Notes: a model not told the origin generated them from the letters alone. Numbered from the stretch's first letter, positions 1 through 12,618 are shown. The stretch: DNA of 64,000 nt from Elysia chlorotica (GCA_003991915.1 RQTK01000009.1:820034-884033); one strand, 5' to 3'. Numbers and translations are program-made.

Positions 1-719
1 AAGTGACATGACAAATTAACTTTATGTAAAGCACCATTTTTATACCAATTCTTTTTTTTTTTTTTTCAAAATGTAAAATTTCAAAGGATTAACTAGTGAC
101 AAGTTATTGTATATCTTTATATAAAACGCAAAAACTTTAATGCTAACAGGTGCAGCAATATCCAAACAATTCTTTGATCACGTTATTTTAGTTTGATACT
201 ATAAGGTAACTAGTGGTATGAAAAGAAAATATTAATAGACTTTTATTTCATTTCATATGCACTATTTGCTCAATTGTGCCATGGTACAGTGGACCTCGCA
301 TAAAGCAACATCGGACTCAACGAAGACTATCTTAGGGGCGGTTTCCCCCCCAATATAAAGCCTATAAAAGGACATTGGGCTTAACGAAGAACTGGGCTCG
401 AGAAGTGGTTGGGATTTCTAGAAATTTCAGCAAATACAGAGCTATGAAAAACTGGGGTGTAGCGCAGTACATGTGTACAGATCAAGTTTGTGTCCAATTT
501 GTAGAGATCATAAACAAGCATGCTCAACATGCAAAAATTGACTGGGTGAGGATGTGTATGTGTGCATTCTGAGGGACCAGCCATTTAAGGTGCCATTCCT
601 TCATTACGTAAGCTTGCGCAAAGAGACAGAGCTAGTCAGCACAGATGTCTACGGGAGAGGGGTGTAAAATCATTGTTTGAACACTGTCGCCCTTTCATTG
701 TGCTGCCCGTCATAGCCAC

Positions 720-815
720 TGTCCGTCTCTCTCTCTCTCTGCCTATCTGTCTGTCTGACTGCCTGTCTCTCTCCCTCCCTTCCCCCTCTTCCCTCTCTCT
801 CTCTCTTTCTCGATC
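720..815. repeat. CT-rich low-complexity tract
   Basis: Runs of TCTC followed by CTGTCTGTCTG and more CTCC/CTCT. In reverse it resembles the GA plus GACA arrays at 1102 and 5902, so it may be an inverted fragment of the same element nested in the first copy. Confidence 0.7.
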
Positions 816-1094
816 GATCGAAACGTAACTGCACACAGTGTGAACTTTATTGAAATTCATTTGATTTAGAAATTAAAAGTAGAAATGGTAGAACTCAGTT
901 TTAGATTACTAGATTTTTTTTTCACACTATAAATTGTTGGCATTGTAATATTTTGTTTTTTTTTTGATAATTAACATAATTTATGTTAAAAATTAAATCC
1001 TAAATAGGCTCGAGTGAGAATGTTTGGAATCAGAACAATAGATGAGGAAAACCACAAAAATGTCATGAAGAGAAGGTGCAGATTCACACACAGA

Positions 1095-1227
<133 letters not shown>

Positions 1228-1806
1228 AGAAAGGTGGCGGAGGAAAAAGATAGGCACAAAGATGTTACATTTTATCGAGTGTGGCTAGACCGCCTGATAG
1301 AGATCAGAGAAGCTTTGATAGAGTGGTATTCCCATACGCTGGGAGGGGGAGGGGCACTGAAAGGTCATGCTTATTTGGCATATTGATTCATTCCTCCTAC
1401 GGGTTCGTTTCATTTTCACTTACAGATACTTACATGTAAATCAGATCTCAATTTTCAATGACCACGGCATCGAAAATACCTTTCCTTTGATGCTAAGTTG
1501 AAGTTCACAAAGGAGGTCAAAATGGCAGACAATCTAATCTTTCTTCTGCTTTTACTTAATAACCGTAAAAACTTTTCCCTCTATTATTACCCTAGTCTCT
1601 CTTATCATAACTCAGGACATTCCTTTTACTTTCATATTCTTGTTAGCCTCATATTTCCATAACCAATTGCCTTTTACTCACATGTCTTTGACAAGTTTTT
1701 ACCTAAAACCTACTTAAGCATGACATTCAAAATGAATGACCACTGCTGCAAATCTTTGGTTATACAAATATCTATCAAAGAGATGGATATTATGTTCAAA
1801 ACTTAC

Positions 1807-4800
1807 AGCAAAGACAATAAATGGAGCAGCAATACTTCCAAAATTCTCAAAAAAGCTTGATACGCCCAGACCATGGTTCCTGAAATTATCACAAAACAAA
1901 TTGAAAAAAAGTACTTTTTGTCCCCCAAAACAACAGCAATTGAAAAGTTTCAAATGGATTTTTGCAAAACGATCAAAGCTAAATAGTGTTGCACTTAAAC
2001 GTTTGAAGATCATTAAAGACATCTCTTTAATTCTAAAAAAAAAAAAAAAGTTATTGTTTCATTTAATCAACTACGTTGAAACAAAATTTAAATCAAAATC
2101 ATGAATCCCATCTCCACCAACATCACAAATACAAAAATGTTTACATGTCCCTAAAAGCAATTTCAATTTATTGTAAAATAAATGCACTTAAAGTGAAGAA
2201 AATTCCTTATTTATAACCTTATCAATATAAGAATGTGCACAACATTCATGTAACAATATATGGTAAAATCTTGTCCAAACCATAAAACTATGTGTGGATA
2301 CGCCACATAATGAGACGTATTGCGGCAGAGCTCGAATTGGGGGAAAATTTAAATAATTGAAATTATGTTAATTACATCAGTCTTAAAAACCTAGCTCTAC
2401 GAAAATGACCCTGTTTCTAATGGCCTCAATCTAGACATTCATTCCCAGTGACACCGATGTATTTGGTATGTTTACAATGTATTTTTATAGACTGTCTCTA
2501 GTTGGTCTGCATATGAGAATATGTCCAATTTGATTTGAAAATATATAGATCCACAATGGAAATCCTTGATATGATGAAAGAAAGAAAAAGACTTAAGGGT
2601 ACTGATTCGTACAAAACCATTGACAACAACATAAAGAAGGCTTGCAAAACAGCCAAAGAAGAATGGCTCATACAATGTATTTTTATAGACTGTCTCTAGT
2701 TGGTTGAATTTGAGAATCTGGAGTATTGTTAGCCAATAAAAACAGTTCTTTTCAACATGTTTGGTTGACAAGAAAAGTTTTGAATGTAAACAAAGATTGA
2801 AAATCTGGGTTTCTCTTAATATCGATAATTATCATAAAGTGACCTTTTCTAGGTCTGCTTATATAGTTTAGCTGGTATCAATGTATAAATAGTATCATCA
2901 GTAAATCCTTTACCTCCACTCCTCCACTCTTCCACTTCAGTCTCTATCGGTTATTTTCTTTCTCTCATTCCTCTACTTTATTGGAGCTCAGTCCCTTCTA
3001 GTTATCTCATATACACTTCTTTGGCAGAAACTAATGTAAAAACTAATGATTCCTGTTGATTTTATTTTCTCTTGATCTCTAGACTCACTCTCTCCCTCCC
3101 CATATCTTTCTTTCTCTCTCTCTTCTTCTCCCTCAATTTCAATCAACAAGCATAATCATTTCTTTCCATTTTAAATGCACCAGTAGTTGTTCATCACGGC
3201 TGTTAGGTGTTGTATCCCTTCTTGTTCCTTGCTATTTTCTTTCACTTTTTGTCAAACGTAAAAATTGATATAAACAAAATTAAACAAAACAGTAACAAAC
3301 AAGTCCTAGATCTGAAAACTGTTTCTGCACCAAGTAAAGACCAAGAAGATCATTAAAATATTATATAAATTTGGAACAAGATTAACATCGCTTTCAAATC
3401 TGCTAGATTTAGATCTAGATCTAGCTGCGCATCAACCTAGATCTAGATCTAAATCTAGATCTCGGAGAGGTATGGAGTAAATACCTATTCTTACTTTAAA
3501 TGATACTCAAATAATGTTCGACTATATGATTGGAAATCAAATCGAGAGAAAAGGGTCATGAAATAGATGAGATATAGAGAAGATCATGAAACCAATCGAC
3601 GTGAACTTAAAAATGATCATGTGTTGCATTGCTTTAGTATAGATAAGTGGTACAAATCTTAATATAATTGTGAAAAATATTGTACATTTCTTTCAACTAA
3701 TAGAAATTGATAGGAAAATGCTTTACCCTGTAAAAATCACAGTAATAAAGTGTCTACCCTGTAAAAAAAACACAGTAATAAAGTATAAAAATGGCCATTG
3801 CTAAGCATTCTTTACAATTTTATACAACAGAACTTCAACTGCGTTTTTCTCATAGTTTTCGAAATTCGATCTCACATGAACACTTTCTTGAAATAGATAA
3901 AAAATTTTCCAAAATTAAGACATTTTCAAACTTTTCCCACCACTTTAAAGCTTAGATTTTGGTCTCTCAGTGGTATCATATGTCAAAATGTATAAATTCC
4001 GCAAAACGTCTCATTTTGTGGTGTTGCCACAAATATCAATTTTGTATATGTAATATATATTCATCACATGAACTGATGTTTGAAGCTTTCATTTATTAAT
4101 AAATAAAGATAGTAATTTGTACATTTCGAAATATTTTTCTACAAGATTGAGTCTTAGTTTTTATTTTACCTGATTGAAGTTGGGAAAATTTCAGCAGCAT
4201 ATAAGTAAACTGTTGTATATGCACCCGTGATTGCAAACTTTCCCAACATAACAAAAGTAAGTCTCACGGCATTCATGCCTGTAGCTGGAAAAGAGGATAG
4301 GAACCATGGTCAAAATAACTCAGAGAATTGGAAATAAATGGAAACAAGACTATGTTAAAAACTGTCTTGTAAAAGCTACAGTGGAACACGTTTAAACCGA
4401 AATTTTAGGGGTCTAATTTCAATTTCGGTTTACCGTTTTCGGTTTAAGTGTGTTCCACTGCATATTAAAAAGACAAAACAAAATCTCCTCTTTCTTCAGT
4501 ATACTCACAAGCTTTTTTAGATATAAACATAGCAGTTATGTTGACAATTCCACACATTAAGAGGAAGACCCACAATGGTACTTTACGACCCACTCTGTGA
4601 ACAAACAAAACATGAGAAAACTTTAACAATTAACAGTTTTATGTGTTAATTTTCTATAGATTCATATTGAACATTAATTTTCAATCCATACAAATTTGTT
4701 ATACCTATAGATCAGCTCAATTTAGATTCATAGTCTTTATTGCAATGTAACACTAGTTACATGATTATCATTTACTTTCACAAATGCTTCCCATTTTTGC

Positions 4801-5897
4801 TACTTTGATATTTGATTTCAAATTGAAACATTTTTACACTCATCATTACACTAAAATTACTTTAGTTTATTGAGTTTGAAGGACTTCTTTTTCTAATACT
4901 TAGGACAAACACGACGACTGTATTTTGACATTTTCATAAAATGATTTTTTTTTCTTTTAAGATCCAGCTATACAGATTGTGTATACATGTACCAAACATT
5001 TTTTTACAAGCATTGGCTGTTGGACTATATCTGGCTGAAACTAAACTTCAAAATATTCTTTGATGAAACTAAGTGGACAAAAAAGGATATTGTGAGGGAA
5101 AGTGTATGATGTATTAATTCTAAGTGGAAAGAAGACATTGACATTGAGGGGTATATTCTTGATCCACTACATAGAAAATGAACTCACGATACAAAAATCT
5201 TACCTTTGGCAAACCACTACGCATATGATATAAGCTGGAATCTCAACAGCTCCAAGTAAAAAGAGATTTATGAATGGGTTTCCATGCATCACAGGTGTTC
5301 CCAAGGAGATTCCAAAATAAGCCAGACTGTTCACAAAACTGTAAGCACATAAAAAAGGGTAAATAGAGGGTAAATGGGTGACTACAACTATCTTGACATA
5401 AATGAATGACAGTGGCTATTATTTTTTTACCAAACATGCTACTTCCAGGGATGCCACCTTGATCTTTATTTTTTTTACTGAACTTCTGACATACAGCGGC
5501 ATAGCATACTGGATCACTATAATATAATGGCTTGATAGACCTTCACTGAACTCTGATCTGCCAACTTTTTTTTATGTGAAAATCTCTAAATTTACTGAAA
5601 ATATGCATCACTGTATTTGGAACAAAAAAATATTTTAATAAAGTAAAAAAAAAATAAAAATGCTGTGTTTTGTACAGTGGACCTCGCATATAACAATTTC
5701 GGACTCAACGGAACCTCGATTATAACAAGGGCCATTTTAAGGAAGGTTTTTTCCCTTATATAAAGCCTATAAAAGGAACTTGGGCCTAACGAAGAAACTT
5801 CGGAGATAACAAAGTACTGGACTTGAGTAGTGTTTGACATTTTCAGAGATTTCAGCAAATACAGAGCTATGAAAAACTTAGTCGTAGCAAGAGAGGG

Positions 5898-5975
<78 letters not shown>

Positions 5976-8900
5976 AAGACAGACAGAAGGATGGAGGAGG
6001 GGGTAGAAGAAAAGAGAGAGAAAGAAGTTTAAAGAGAGCCGAGGAGCAAGAAAGAGAGATGTTACATCAAATCAAGTGTGGCGAGACTGCCTGAAAGGGC
6101 TAGATCTAGTGTTGCATCACTACTTGTGGTTTCTGAGTGATAGAGATCAGACTATGGCATCGAAAATACCTTTCCTATGAAGCTAAATTGAAGTTCACAA
6201 AGGAGGTAAATAAGGGCAGAAGACCCCCCCCCCCTCCCTCTCTCTCTCTCTCTCTCTCCCTGTATCTAGAACAACAGAGGAGGGGGAGGGCAATAAAGTG
6301 TGCTGCTGTGCATAGTTTCTTTTTGTCTCAGATCTAGATCTATGTACGTACATAGCATATGTGCAGCTATACCGAGCATTTGCGCAAACACTTTGTTAAT
6401 GTTTGTAAATGTTACTTATGAACTCCACAAATACACACTCACGCAAGCCTAAAAGATCCATTATCGGCTCTTGGTACATTTATCATGATGAAGGTTGAAA
6501 TTGCGCAGTAACTTGGGTTCATTTTCACTTTGGTAGTGCTCATAATTGACTAGTATGAGGTTCAAAAATCTGGGACACGTACGTCTGTAGGTTTCTTCGG
6601 AGTACAGACAATCAAAGATATTTTATAATCTCAGTTGAATCTCCCATACTCGAGCAGCATATGCTTCTTTTGAAAATGTTCACTCAAACTCAAGATTAAC
6701 ACCAATTCTTATTCATTGAATACAGGCAAATGTTTTTTTGTTTGAAACGAAATTTTAGCAAATGGAAGAGACAAAATCGCTTCGGGAAACGGCAAAGCTC
6801 TTTTAAAACTTTCAATAATTGAGAAAGAGGGCACAAAAAAATAAAAAACATTAAAATTAAACTACTAGAGAGTCAAATTTGTTGTGTTTATTACGACGTT
6901 GCATGTAACGAAACCACGGGCCCACTGACTTCGCTATATACGAGGTCCAATGTATAAAACAGAAAAATGTTCATGACTATGTCTTTTTAACTTACAAGAG
7001 GAAGAAAAGTATGCAGGAATAAATCCTCATTCTGGGGGTTTTGCACAGCACAAAAACGTTTCTTAGTCTCTCTGGCTCCAAAATCTTTTCTATAGAAAAT
7101 GGGATAGCTTTATCAACAATCTGCACTTTTGGGTCTGCATTGGAAGCGGCATCTTGGCTAACTAAAGTATCAACTTTAGCTCCAGTGTTGGTTTGATTAG
7201 TACTTGAAACTTCATTTGTCAAGTCTTTGTCCAAAGACTGGGCATCTGATGTATCCTCCGACAGAAGCAAAACAGCTTGCTTATGAGAGAGAGCTCCTGA
7301 CAGTAGTGGTTGATCGACGTACTGGTCTCCTACAGATGTTCCACCACAGGTTTCATCATTTTCTCCTTTGTCAAGGTGCATTGTCTCCTGCATAATTAGG
7401 TCTTCAGGAATGTCAAGTGAGTTAATTCTAGCAATCTTGTTCACCACAGACTGGGCCAGTTTGTATTTCTTCTGGGAAATCAGCCAAGGAAGAGATTCTG
7501 GCAGCAACCTATGAAAGAAATTTACAGATGTGTAGTACTATCTTTGATATGTATACTTTTCTTATCAAAAACAATAGTAAGGACATTTTTCCTTACCATT
7601 TAATATTTTTGCTGCAAAATTGTTTTTCTCAACAAAACATAACATCAATGTGCTACGATTTTTGCGTAAGTCATTTTTGCTAATTTGAGATAAGCGATGA
7701 AAGGTGTTTTAATTCTTTTATTTGCGCCTTTTATTTGACACATGTTAATTCTAATAAGAAAAAAAAAAAAATTAGCTCATTGTTTATCTGAAAGTTCAGC
7801 AAGATAGATCTCTTTTTAACCTTTACAACGATATATCACTTGCATTTTGGCTCATGTCTCACGTATGCCATAATATTAGCACAAAATGACAATAGTGTTA
7901 TAGAAATTTTCCAGACACAACACAGTTTCCTTCTGCAATCATGCGAAAAGACCAAATTATAAATAAAACATTGCCTAACCAGTTTTCCCTTTTATAGACA
8001 TCACTTTGAACAAAGCAAACGAAAAATATGCAGATACAACAAAAACAGTGCACTGGCTTGTATTTAAAAAAATAATAAAAGCAAGTTGCTTGAAAGCACT
8101 TTCAGTCAGGCCAAAATAATATTTTATAGGGGCTATAGATCTAAGTCTAGCATTATATCTTTATAATTGTGCTTTTGCTTTGAAACTCTTTATTAACAGG
8201 CTGTTCTGTGCAAAAATGCAAATTATAGAAATAGGAGTAAAGATGTATAAAACAAAATATTAATCATGAAATTGACTCACCATATCAAGCCAGCAAAGAG
8301 AACATTGGGTGAGCAGAAAACTATCTGAAGGTGATGCCAATCTCTGATAAGATAACCAAACAAAGCTGTAACCATTATGCCTAAAGCCCAAAATATTTGA
8401 AAGCCACAGCAAGGAATGGTCCTATATTGTCCAGGGAAGAGTTCGGTCATCATCACATAGGCACACAGTGCAATTCCCTGAAGAAGAAAAAAAAATGAAA
8501 CCAAGCCCAATGCATCAAAATGGAAACCATCCTCATTTACCTCAAGTCAATTTATGAATATCATCACATTAATTTTTAATTTATTAAACAACATAATTAT
8601 ATACAAATATTTGCATTAACCATTGTCTATTTATCAAAGCCTTTAAGACAAGGAGAGGCATCATAAGGTTCATTTTCCACAATTATATACAGCAATAGCT
8701 ACACGATACACTAAGTATAAAGTCTTTAAAATTCTTTATCAAGATAACATTATCCCACCGATCATCCAGGCAATCTTTAAATGTAAAAACATTAACAATG
8801 AATTTTTAAAAAAAAATTCCAATTTATAAGTAAAATTCGTTTATTGGTTAACATTTTTTATTTAATCACTTACCATGTTGAAAAAGCCAACAATAAATCT

Positions 8901-10074
8901 CAGAATTGTAAAGATAGCATAGGTTGGGGAGAAAGCCACACAAGTTCCTACGATTGCCTGTGATACAAGACAGACGAGAAGGACCAGTCTACGGCCAAAC
9001 TTATCGGACAGTGGTGTGATCAACAGGGCTCCCATCATAGACCCAATCATGTAAATAGTCGTTGACAGCTCATTCAGATAGGCACGAACACACACCAAGT
9101 CCCACTGTTCATAATAAGAAATAAGAGTGATAAGCTATGAATATTTCAATCAGAATTTCACGATTACATGTACTGCATTTGGCCTATTTGTATGTATACA
9201 CATCAAAATGATTGGGGATACAGCATATTATTATGTGTCAATAGAATTTAAAAAATATAGATTTATGTTTCTTCTCACTGCTGCAAAAAAATGAGTAATA
9301 AATTATGCTATGAATATTAACAATAATTGATATGTTTTAGCTATTTTTTTAAAATAATTTATTATCAGTGATTGAATACCACACAGTTTAAAGAAAAAAA
9401 ACCCCTGTAAGATTGGTTTCTCTTTGAATTTTTTTTAATGATTGTAAAATTAAAAATACTGCAGTTCAAATGGTCAAAGTATAGCCTATTAAAATCATTC
9501 AGACATTTTTTGGATATTAAAATCTAAAAAATTATAAAAACCTTTGTAGCGGGTGATGGGAAAAGATTAAGAAACCCATTCTTTAAAGCTATTTTTTTTA
9601 CAATAAATATACTATAGCATGAATATTTTATGGTTATCATATATGTTGAGATGATACAAAAAAAAAAAGAAAAATTTAAAGGTAGTTTTCCCCACCTCAG
9701 ATACAATTGTTGACTCAAATTCGTCACCATAGACCCATCCATTATCACATGGTCTGGTAAAATTGGTGCCATTTTCTCGGCACATCAAAATATCACATTC
9801 TCTGCCTATAGCTGCAGATTTTCCTTTTTCAAGTGAAGTAATTATGGAACCATTTATTGTTAAATTTTTCAACACATCAGTGAATGTTTCGCATGAGTTA
9901 ACTTCAACAATGTCATTTTCTGTGATACACTTGTGCTCAGTGTCTGCAGCCAAGTAAATAACTCCAAATACATTCCAAGCACCCCTGGTGTAGATTAATC
10001 CCAGACAAGAGGTAAGCCAACACCTGAAAACGCCATGTGGACGAAAGCTGCTGTTGTATTTTGTCAACATCCAT
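1807..10074 (-). CDS. SLC22-family organic cation/anion transporter (3' partial)
   Basis: Multi-pass solute carrier of the major facilitator superfamily, expected to move organic ions across the plasma membrane; the substrate cannot be read from sequence. Coding exons: 9696-10074, 8874-9104, 8281-8477, 6996-7508, 5204-5338, 4509-4594, 4170-4284, 1807-1879. All join in phase at GT-AG sites, giving about 576 residues; the last exon(s) lie left of the window. The family start MDVDKI, an extracellular loop with four N-glycosylation sites (NLT, NGS, NGT, NFT), the signature GSMMGALLITPLSDKFGRR (about residues 147-165), LLPESLPWLIS and AAEIFPTSIRNHGLGVSS are all visible. Exon 4 carries a loop roughly 100 residues longer than usual. 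Exon 1 needs a one-base shift at 10000-10002 to join its start to the rest. A likely 5' UTR acceptor lies at 10102-10103. The subfamily (OCT, OCTN or OAT) cannot be assigned by eye. Confidence 0.9.
2303..4021. mobile_element. interval bounded by inverted repeats, possible DNA transposon
   Basis: The 23 bases at 2303-2325 (CCACATAATGAGACG...) match the reverse complement of 3999-4021 at 21 of 23 positions. The interval lies inside the last sequenced intron of the SLC22 gene. It has no long reading frame. It contains a 33-base direct repeat (2474-2506 and 2672-2704), a perfect hairpin at 3403-3458 and a short tandem duplication at about 3720-3785 (CCCTGTAAAAA...CACAGTAATAAAGT). I could not define a target duplication, so a chance pairing of two copies of another repeat remains possible. 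Confidence 0.35.
3403..3458. repeat. perfect 22 bp inverted repeat made of TCTAGA units
   Basis: The left arm is 3403-3424, the loop CTGCGCATCAAC is 3425-3436 and the right arm is 3437-3458. The arms are exact reverse complements, including the variant TTTAGA/TCTAAA unit, so this is more than the self-complementarity expected of any TCTAGA array. Confidence 0.9.
4379..4460. mobile_element. 82 bp hairpin MITE
   Basis: The sequence opens CAGTGGAACACGTTTAAACC and closes CGGTTTAAGTGTGTTCCACTG, the two ends being imperfect inverted repeats with a short centre that also carries TTTCGGTTTA. It begins after a TA and lies between SLC22 exons 6 and 7. The right flank reads CATA, so the TA duplication is not clean. 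It is too small to encode anything and could fold into a hairpin if transcribed. Confidence 0.7.
5675..6952 (+). mobile_element. pogo/Tigger-like DNA element, copy 2 (both ends present)
   Basis: The left end TA|CAGTGGACCTCGCATATAAC and the reverse complement of the right end TA|CATTGGACCTCGTATATAGC form terminal inverted repeats of about 20 bases, with TA on both outer flanks (5673-5674 and 6953-6954). The element lies in the SLC22 intron between 5339 and 6995. Inside are a GA/GACA array (5902-5985) and a short stretch at 6162-6221 reading RKYLSYEAKLKFTKEVNKGR, which I interpret as the remnant of a Tigger-type transposase N-terminus. The rest of a transposase is missing, so this copy is non-autonomous. 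Confidence 0.75.
5902..5985. repeat. (GA)n then (GACA)n microsatellite
   Basis: About 50 bases of GA followed by ACAGACAGACAGACAG and related units, internal to the inverted-repeat element at 5675-6952. Confidence 0.95.
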
Positions 10075-10262
10075 GATTTTTCATGTCAACAGTTCAAGAA
10101 GCTGGAAAATGAACAAGAAAGGTAAATGACATAATATTAGTGTAAAGGTAAACTTTAAAATCAAAGCAAAGTAACTTGAATAAAGTTGTGAACTGTTTTG
10201 ATAAAACTTATTGTTAGGAGCACAAAGGAGTGAGGACCAGCTTATAATAAAAGTGAGTTAAC

Positions 10263-11110
10263 CTTAAGCCTCCTGAAATAACTGACTAAAGCATTTATGA
10301 TCTGATGACATCTAGACTAAAGCAGCGCCTTTCCTTGTAAATCCTACAGAGAAGTTTATATTACCCCAAGAGAAAAATTAAAAATCTAGATTACTAAGAC
10401 TACACCAAGCTAAACCAAGCGTGGGTCGACAGTATCATAAGACAAAGTTGTCGATCCTGGTATATCTTGCCCAAGCAACACAGATGCCAGCCGAAGCATG
10501 TGATGCCAGGATCAAAGGTCACCGGTCAGCGGGGAATCGCTCTTCGCACATACACGCGAGCCTAGATTCTGGCTTGGCCAGCTATCTAGGTCAAATTGTG
10601 CCCAGCGGTTATGCGATTAGCTAACTTTTCAAATATTTAAAAAACTACGCTGATTTCATATATCATTTTTATTGTGACCCTATTTTATTACTATCTGAGA
10701 CTAAAAATATACTAATTGGATCTATACTTATGAAGGCATTCTGGAGAAAAATGTGTTTAAAGTTTTGAATCGAGAACCGGAAAACAATGGCGGTCGACCA
10801 ACACAGATCAAGTTTTGCCTCCCCATAGCAAAACACAGAAACCGTCGTGCGACGCGGAAGCTGGTAACCGTCGTACGACAGTCGGTCTATCTTCAGAAAC
10901 GATTAACCACTGAAAATTGGATCTCCGCATATTGCCTGTGTATGGCCAGGATGCATGTATGAGTTGGTATATCTTAAGCCTCCTGAAATAACTGACTAAA
11001 GCATCTATGATCTGATGACATCTAGACTAAAGCAGCGCCTTTCCTTGTAAATCCTACAAAGAAGTTTATATTACCCCAAGAGAAAAATTAAAAATCAATT
11101 ACCAAGACTA
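10263..11110. repeat. direct repeat pair (about 140 bp) flanking 570 bp
   Basis: Positions 10263-10402 and 10973-11110 are near-identical, both starting CTTAAGCCTCCTGAAATAAC and ending near AAGACTA, with a few substitutions and one small gap. The 570 bases between contain short open frames only. This could be a tandem duplication of about 710 bp or a small element with terminal direct repeats (TRIM-like). It sits just upstream of the SLC22 start. Confidence 0.85.
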
Positions 11111-12362
11111 GATCTAGTATAAAATACAGCAATGCAGTTTGGGACCCACATCACAAAGTTGAAATCAATTTACAAACAGAAATAATACAGCTTCATGTGT
11201 CAAAACTTTTCAAGCAAAATACCCCATTACCTGTGCCCTAAAACAGCGAACCTAAATTCATCTGAACTAGAACCAGTGCAAAAATGAAGAGTGGAAAAAA
11301 TGAATTGGAGTGGTTGTGTTCTTAACCCCCTGCGGCACTTCGAAGGCCGCCTGAATGGCCAGGCTGGGTCTGGCATATTTGGGTGTGAAAAAAATGTGGT
11401 GTGGCAGTTCAGCTCACTCGTTAACTTAATATGCTCTAAGTGTCGCGTGCCGATATCACTGATATTTGTGTTATTATTTCTAGTTATAAGTTCATAAACT
11501 ATATATATATATATATATTTCTACTGCGCTGAGAAGTTGGTTGATTTCACTGTCTTGTTTTTTTCTGCTTTTTAATAATCCTTTATTACTTTGGGAGGGG
11601 TGGGGGATAATAAAGGAGAAGCCAGTTAACACTTTCTTACCTGCAGGTGATCACAATAAAACTAAATTTAATTTTAAATATAGCTGTGGGTGTAGGGTGT
11701 GATATGTTTAAGTTTGAATTCTTTTTTACATGGTACACCATTCCTCCTGTGTGTCTCTTGACTCAAAGGGTTATTTAATGCATTAAAAATCCTTGCAGCC
11801 CTAACTGAAAGTTCTACAATACAGAAATGCAAATATCAGCTGAGGATCAAACGTTTGACCTCCTACTTGTCAATCCAGAGCACTAGTGGTAGAGATATCT
11901 GGTGCCTTATATTGCTAAAAATGCAATTTTGAAATCAATATTATGTTTCATAGGTTTCCTAAAGAGATGGGCGGAAAAGGGGTGGGTAGAAAAAGTATGG
12001 CGACACGAAAGATTGGAACCTTGGACCCGAACACTGGAGACTGAGCCAAAACTAATAATGTTAAAATTTAACTAGATCTGCTACCACGAATTCTAAAAAA
12101 ATATCAAATCAGATTTTTGGAGACCTGCCGGGGGGGATTTGAATGAATGAATTACTAATGATTCAGTGGTCATGAATTGTCATATATTATAAAAATTAAC
12201 TTTTAAGAGAGAGAAAGTCTAAGAGTAAGAGGAAAAAGGTAGAGAGCTAGAGCTAAAGAGACAGAGAGACTAGAAGAGAAGAGAGAGAGAGAGAGAGTTA
12301 TAAAATAAAATTAAGTTAAAGAGAGAGAAAGAGTGAGAGAGAATTTAGTATAGTTATTGCGT
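11111..12362. other. non-genic stretch upstream of SLC22
   Basis: AT-rich sequence with an (AT)n run at about 11502-11518, a G-rich patch near 11592-11610 and a GA-rich stretch at 12210-12340. The region 11840-11915, read on the minus strand, has an internal GTTTGATCCTC that looks like a decayed tRNA B box, possibly an old SINE head. I see no supported gene. Confidence 0.6.
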
Positions 12363-12618
12363 GGGGGGCGCGGTGGTCCAGGGATAGAACATCGGCTTCC
12401 GACGCAAAAGGTCCCGAGTTTGAATCCTGGCTGTTGCGTTCCTTACTGGTTGGGTCTGTGTCAGTATAATGTGACCGGCTGAGACAGGAGTCATGGAATC
12501 CCCGCCCTGTCTCGTGTGTAGCAGCACATAAAATTGTCAGACGTCCGTCTCGGACCCGTCCACAATATAGCCTATATATAGTGCTGCTGTTGGACGTTAA
12601 ACCAACCCAACCCCCCAC
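12363..12618 (+). mobile_element. tRNA-derived SINE, full-length copy
   Basis: The 5' part (12363-12434) is tRNA-like, with an A-box-like TGGTCCAGGGATAGA and a B-box-like GAGTTTGAATCCTGG. It is followed by a body containing TCAGTATAATGTGACCGGCT and GAGACAGGAGTCATGG, then a tail CAATATAGCCTATATATAGT...TTGGACGTTAAACCAACC. The body or tail recurs at 24976, 31279, 32341 and 53268, which shows that this is a dispersed family. SINEs of this design are transcribed by RNA polymerase III and rely on a partner LINE; that partner is not identified here. Confidence 0.85.

Noticed and set aside
12363-12434. A functional tRNA gene
   Set aside because: The promoter boxes are tRNA-like, but the cloverleaf does not close and the sequence continues into a shared SINE body. 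The same reasoning applies to 13440-13760, 31354-31415 and 32530-32604.
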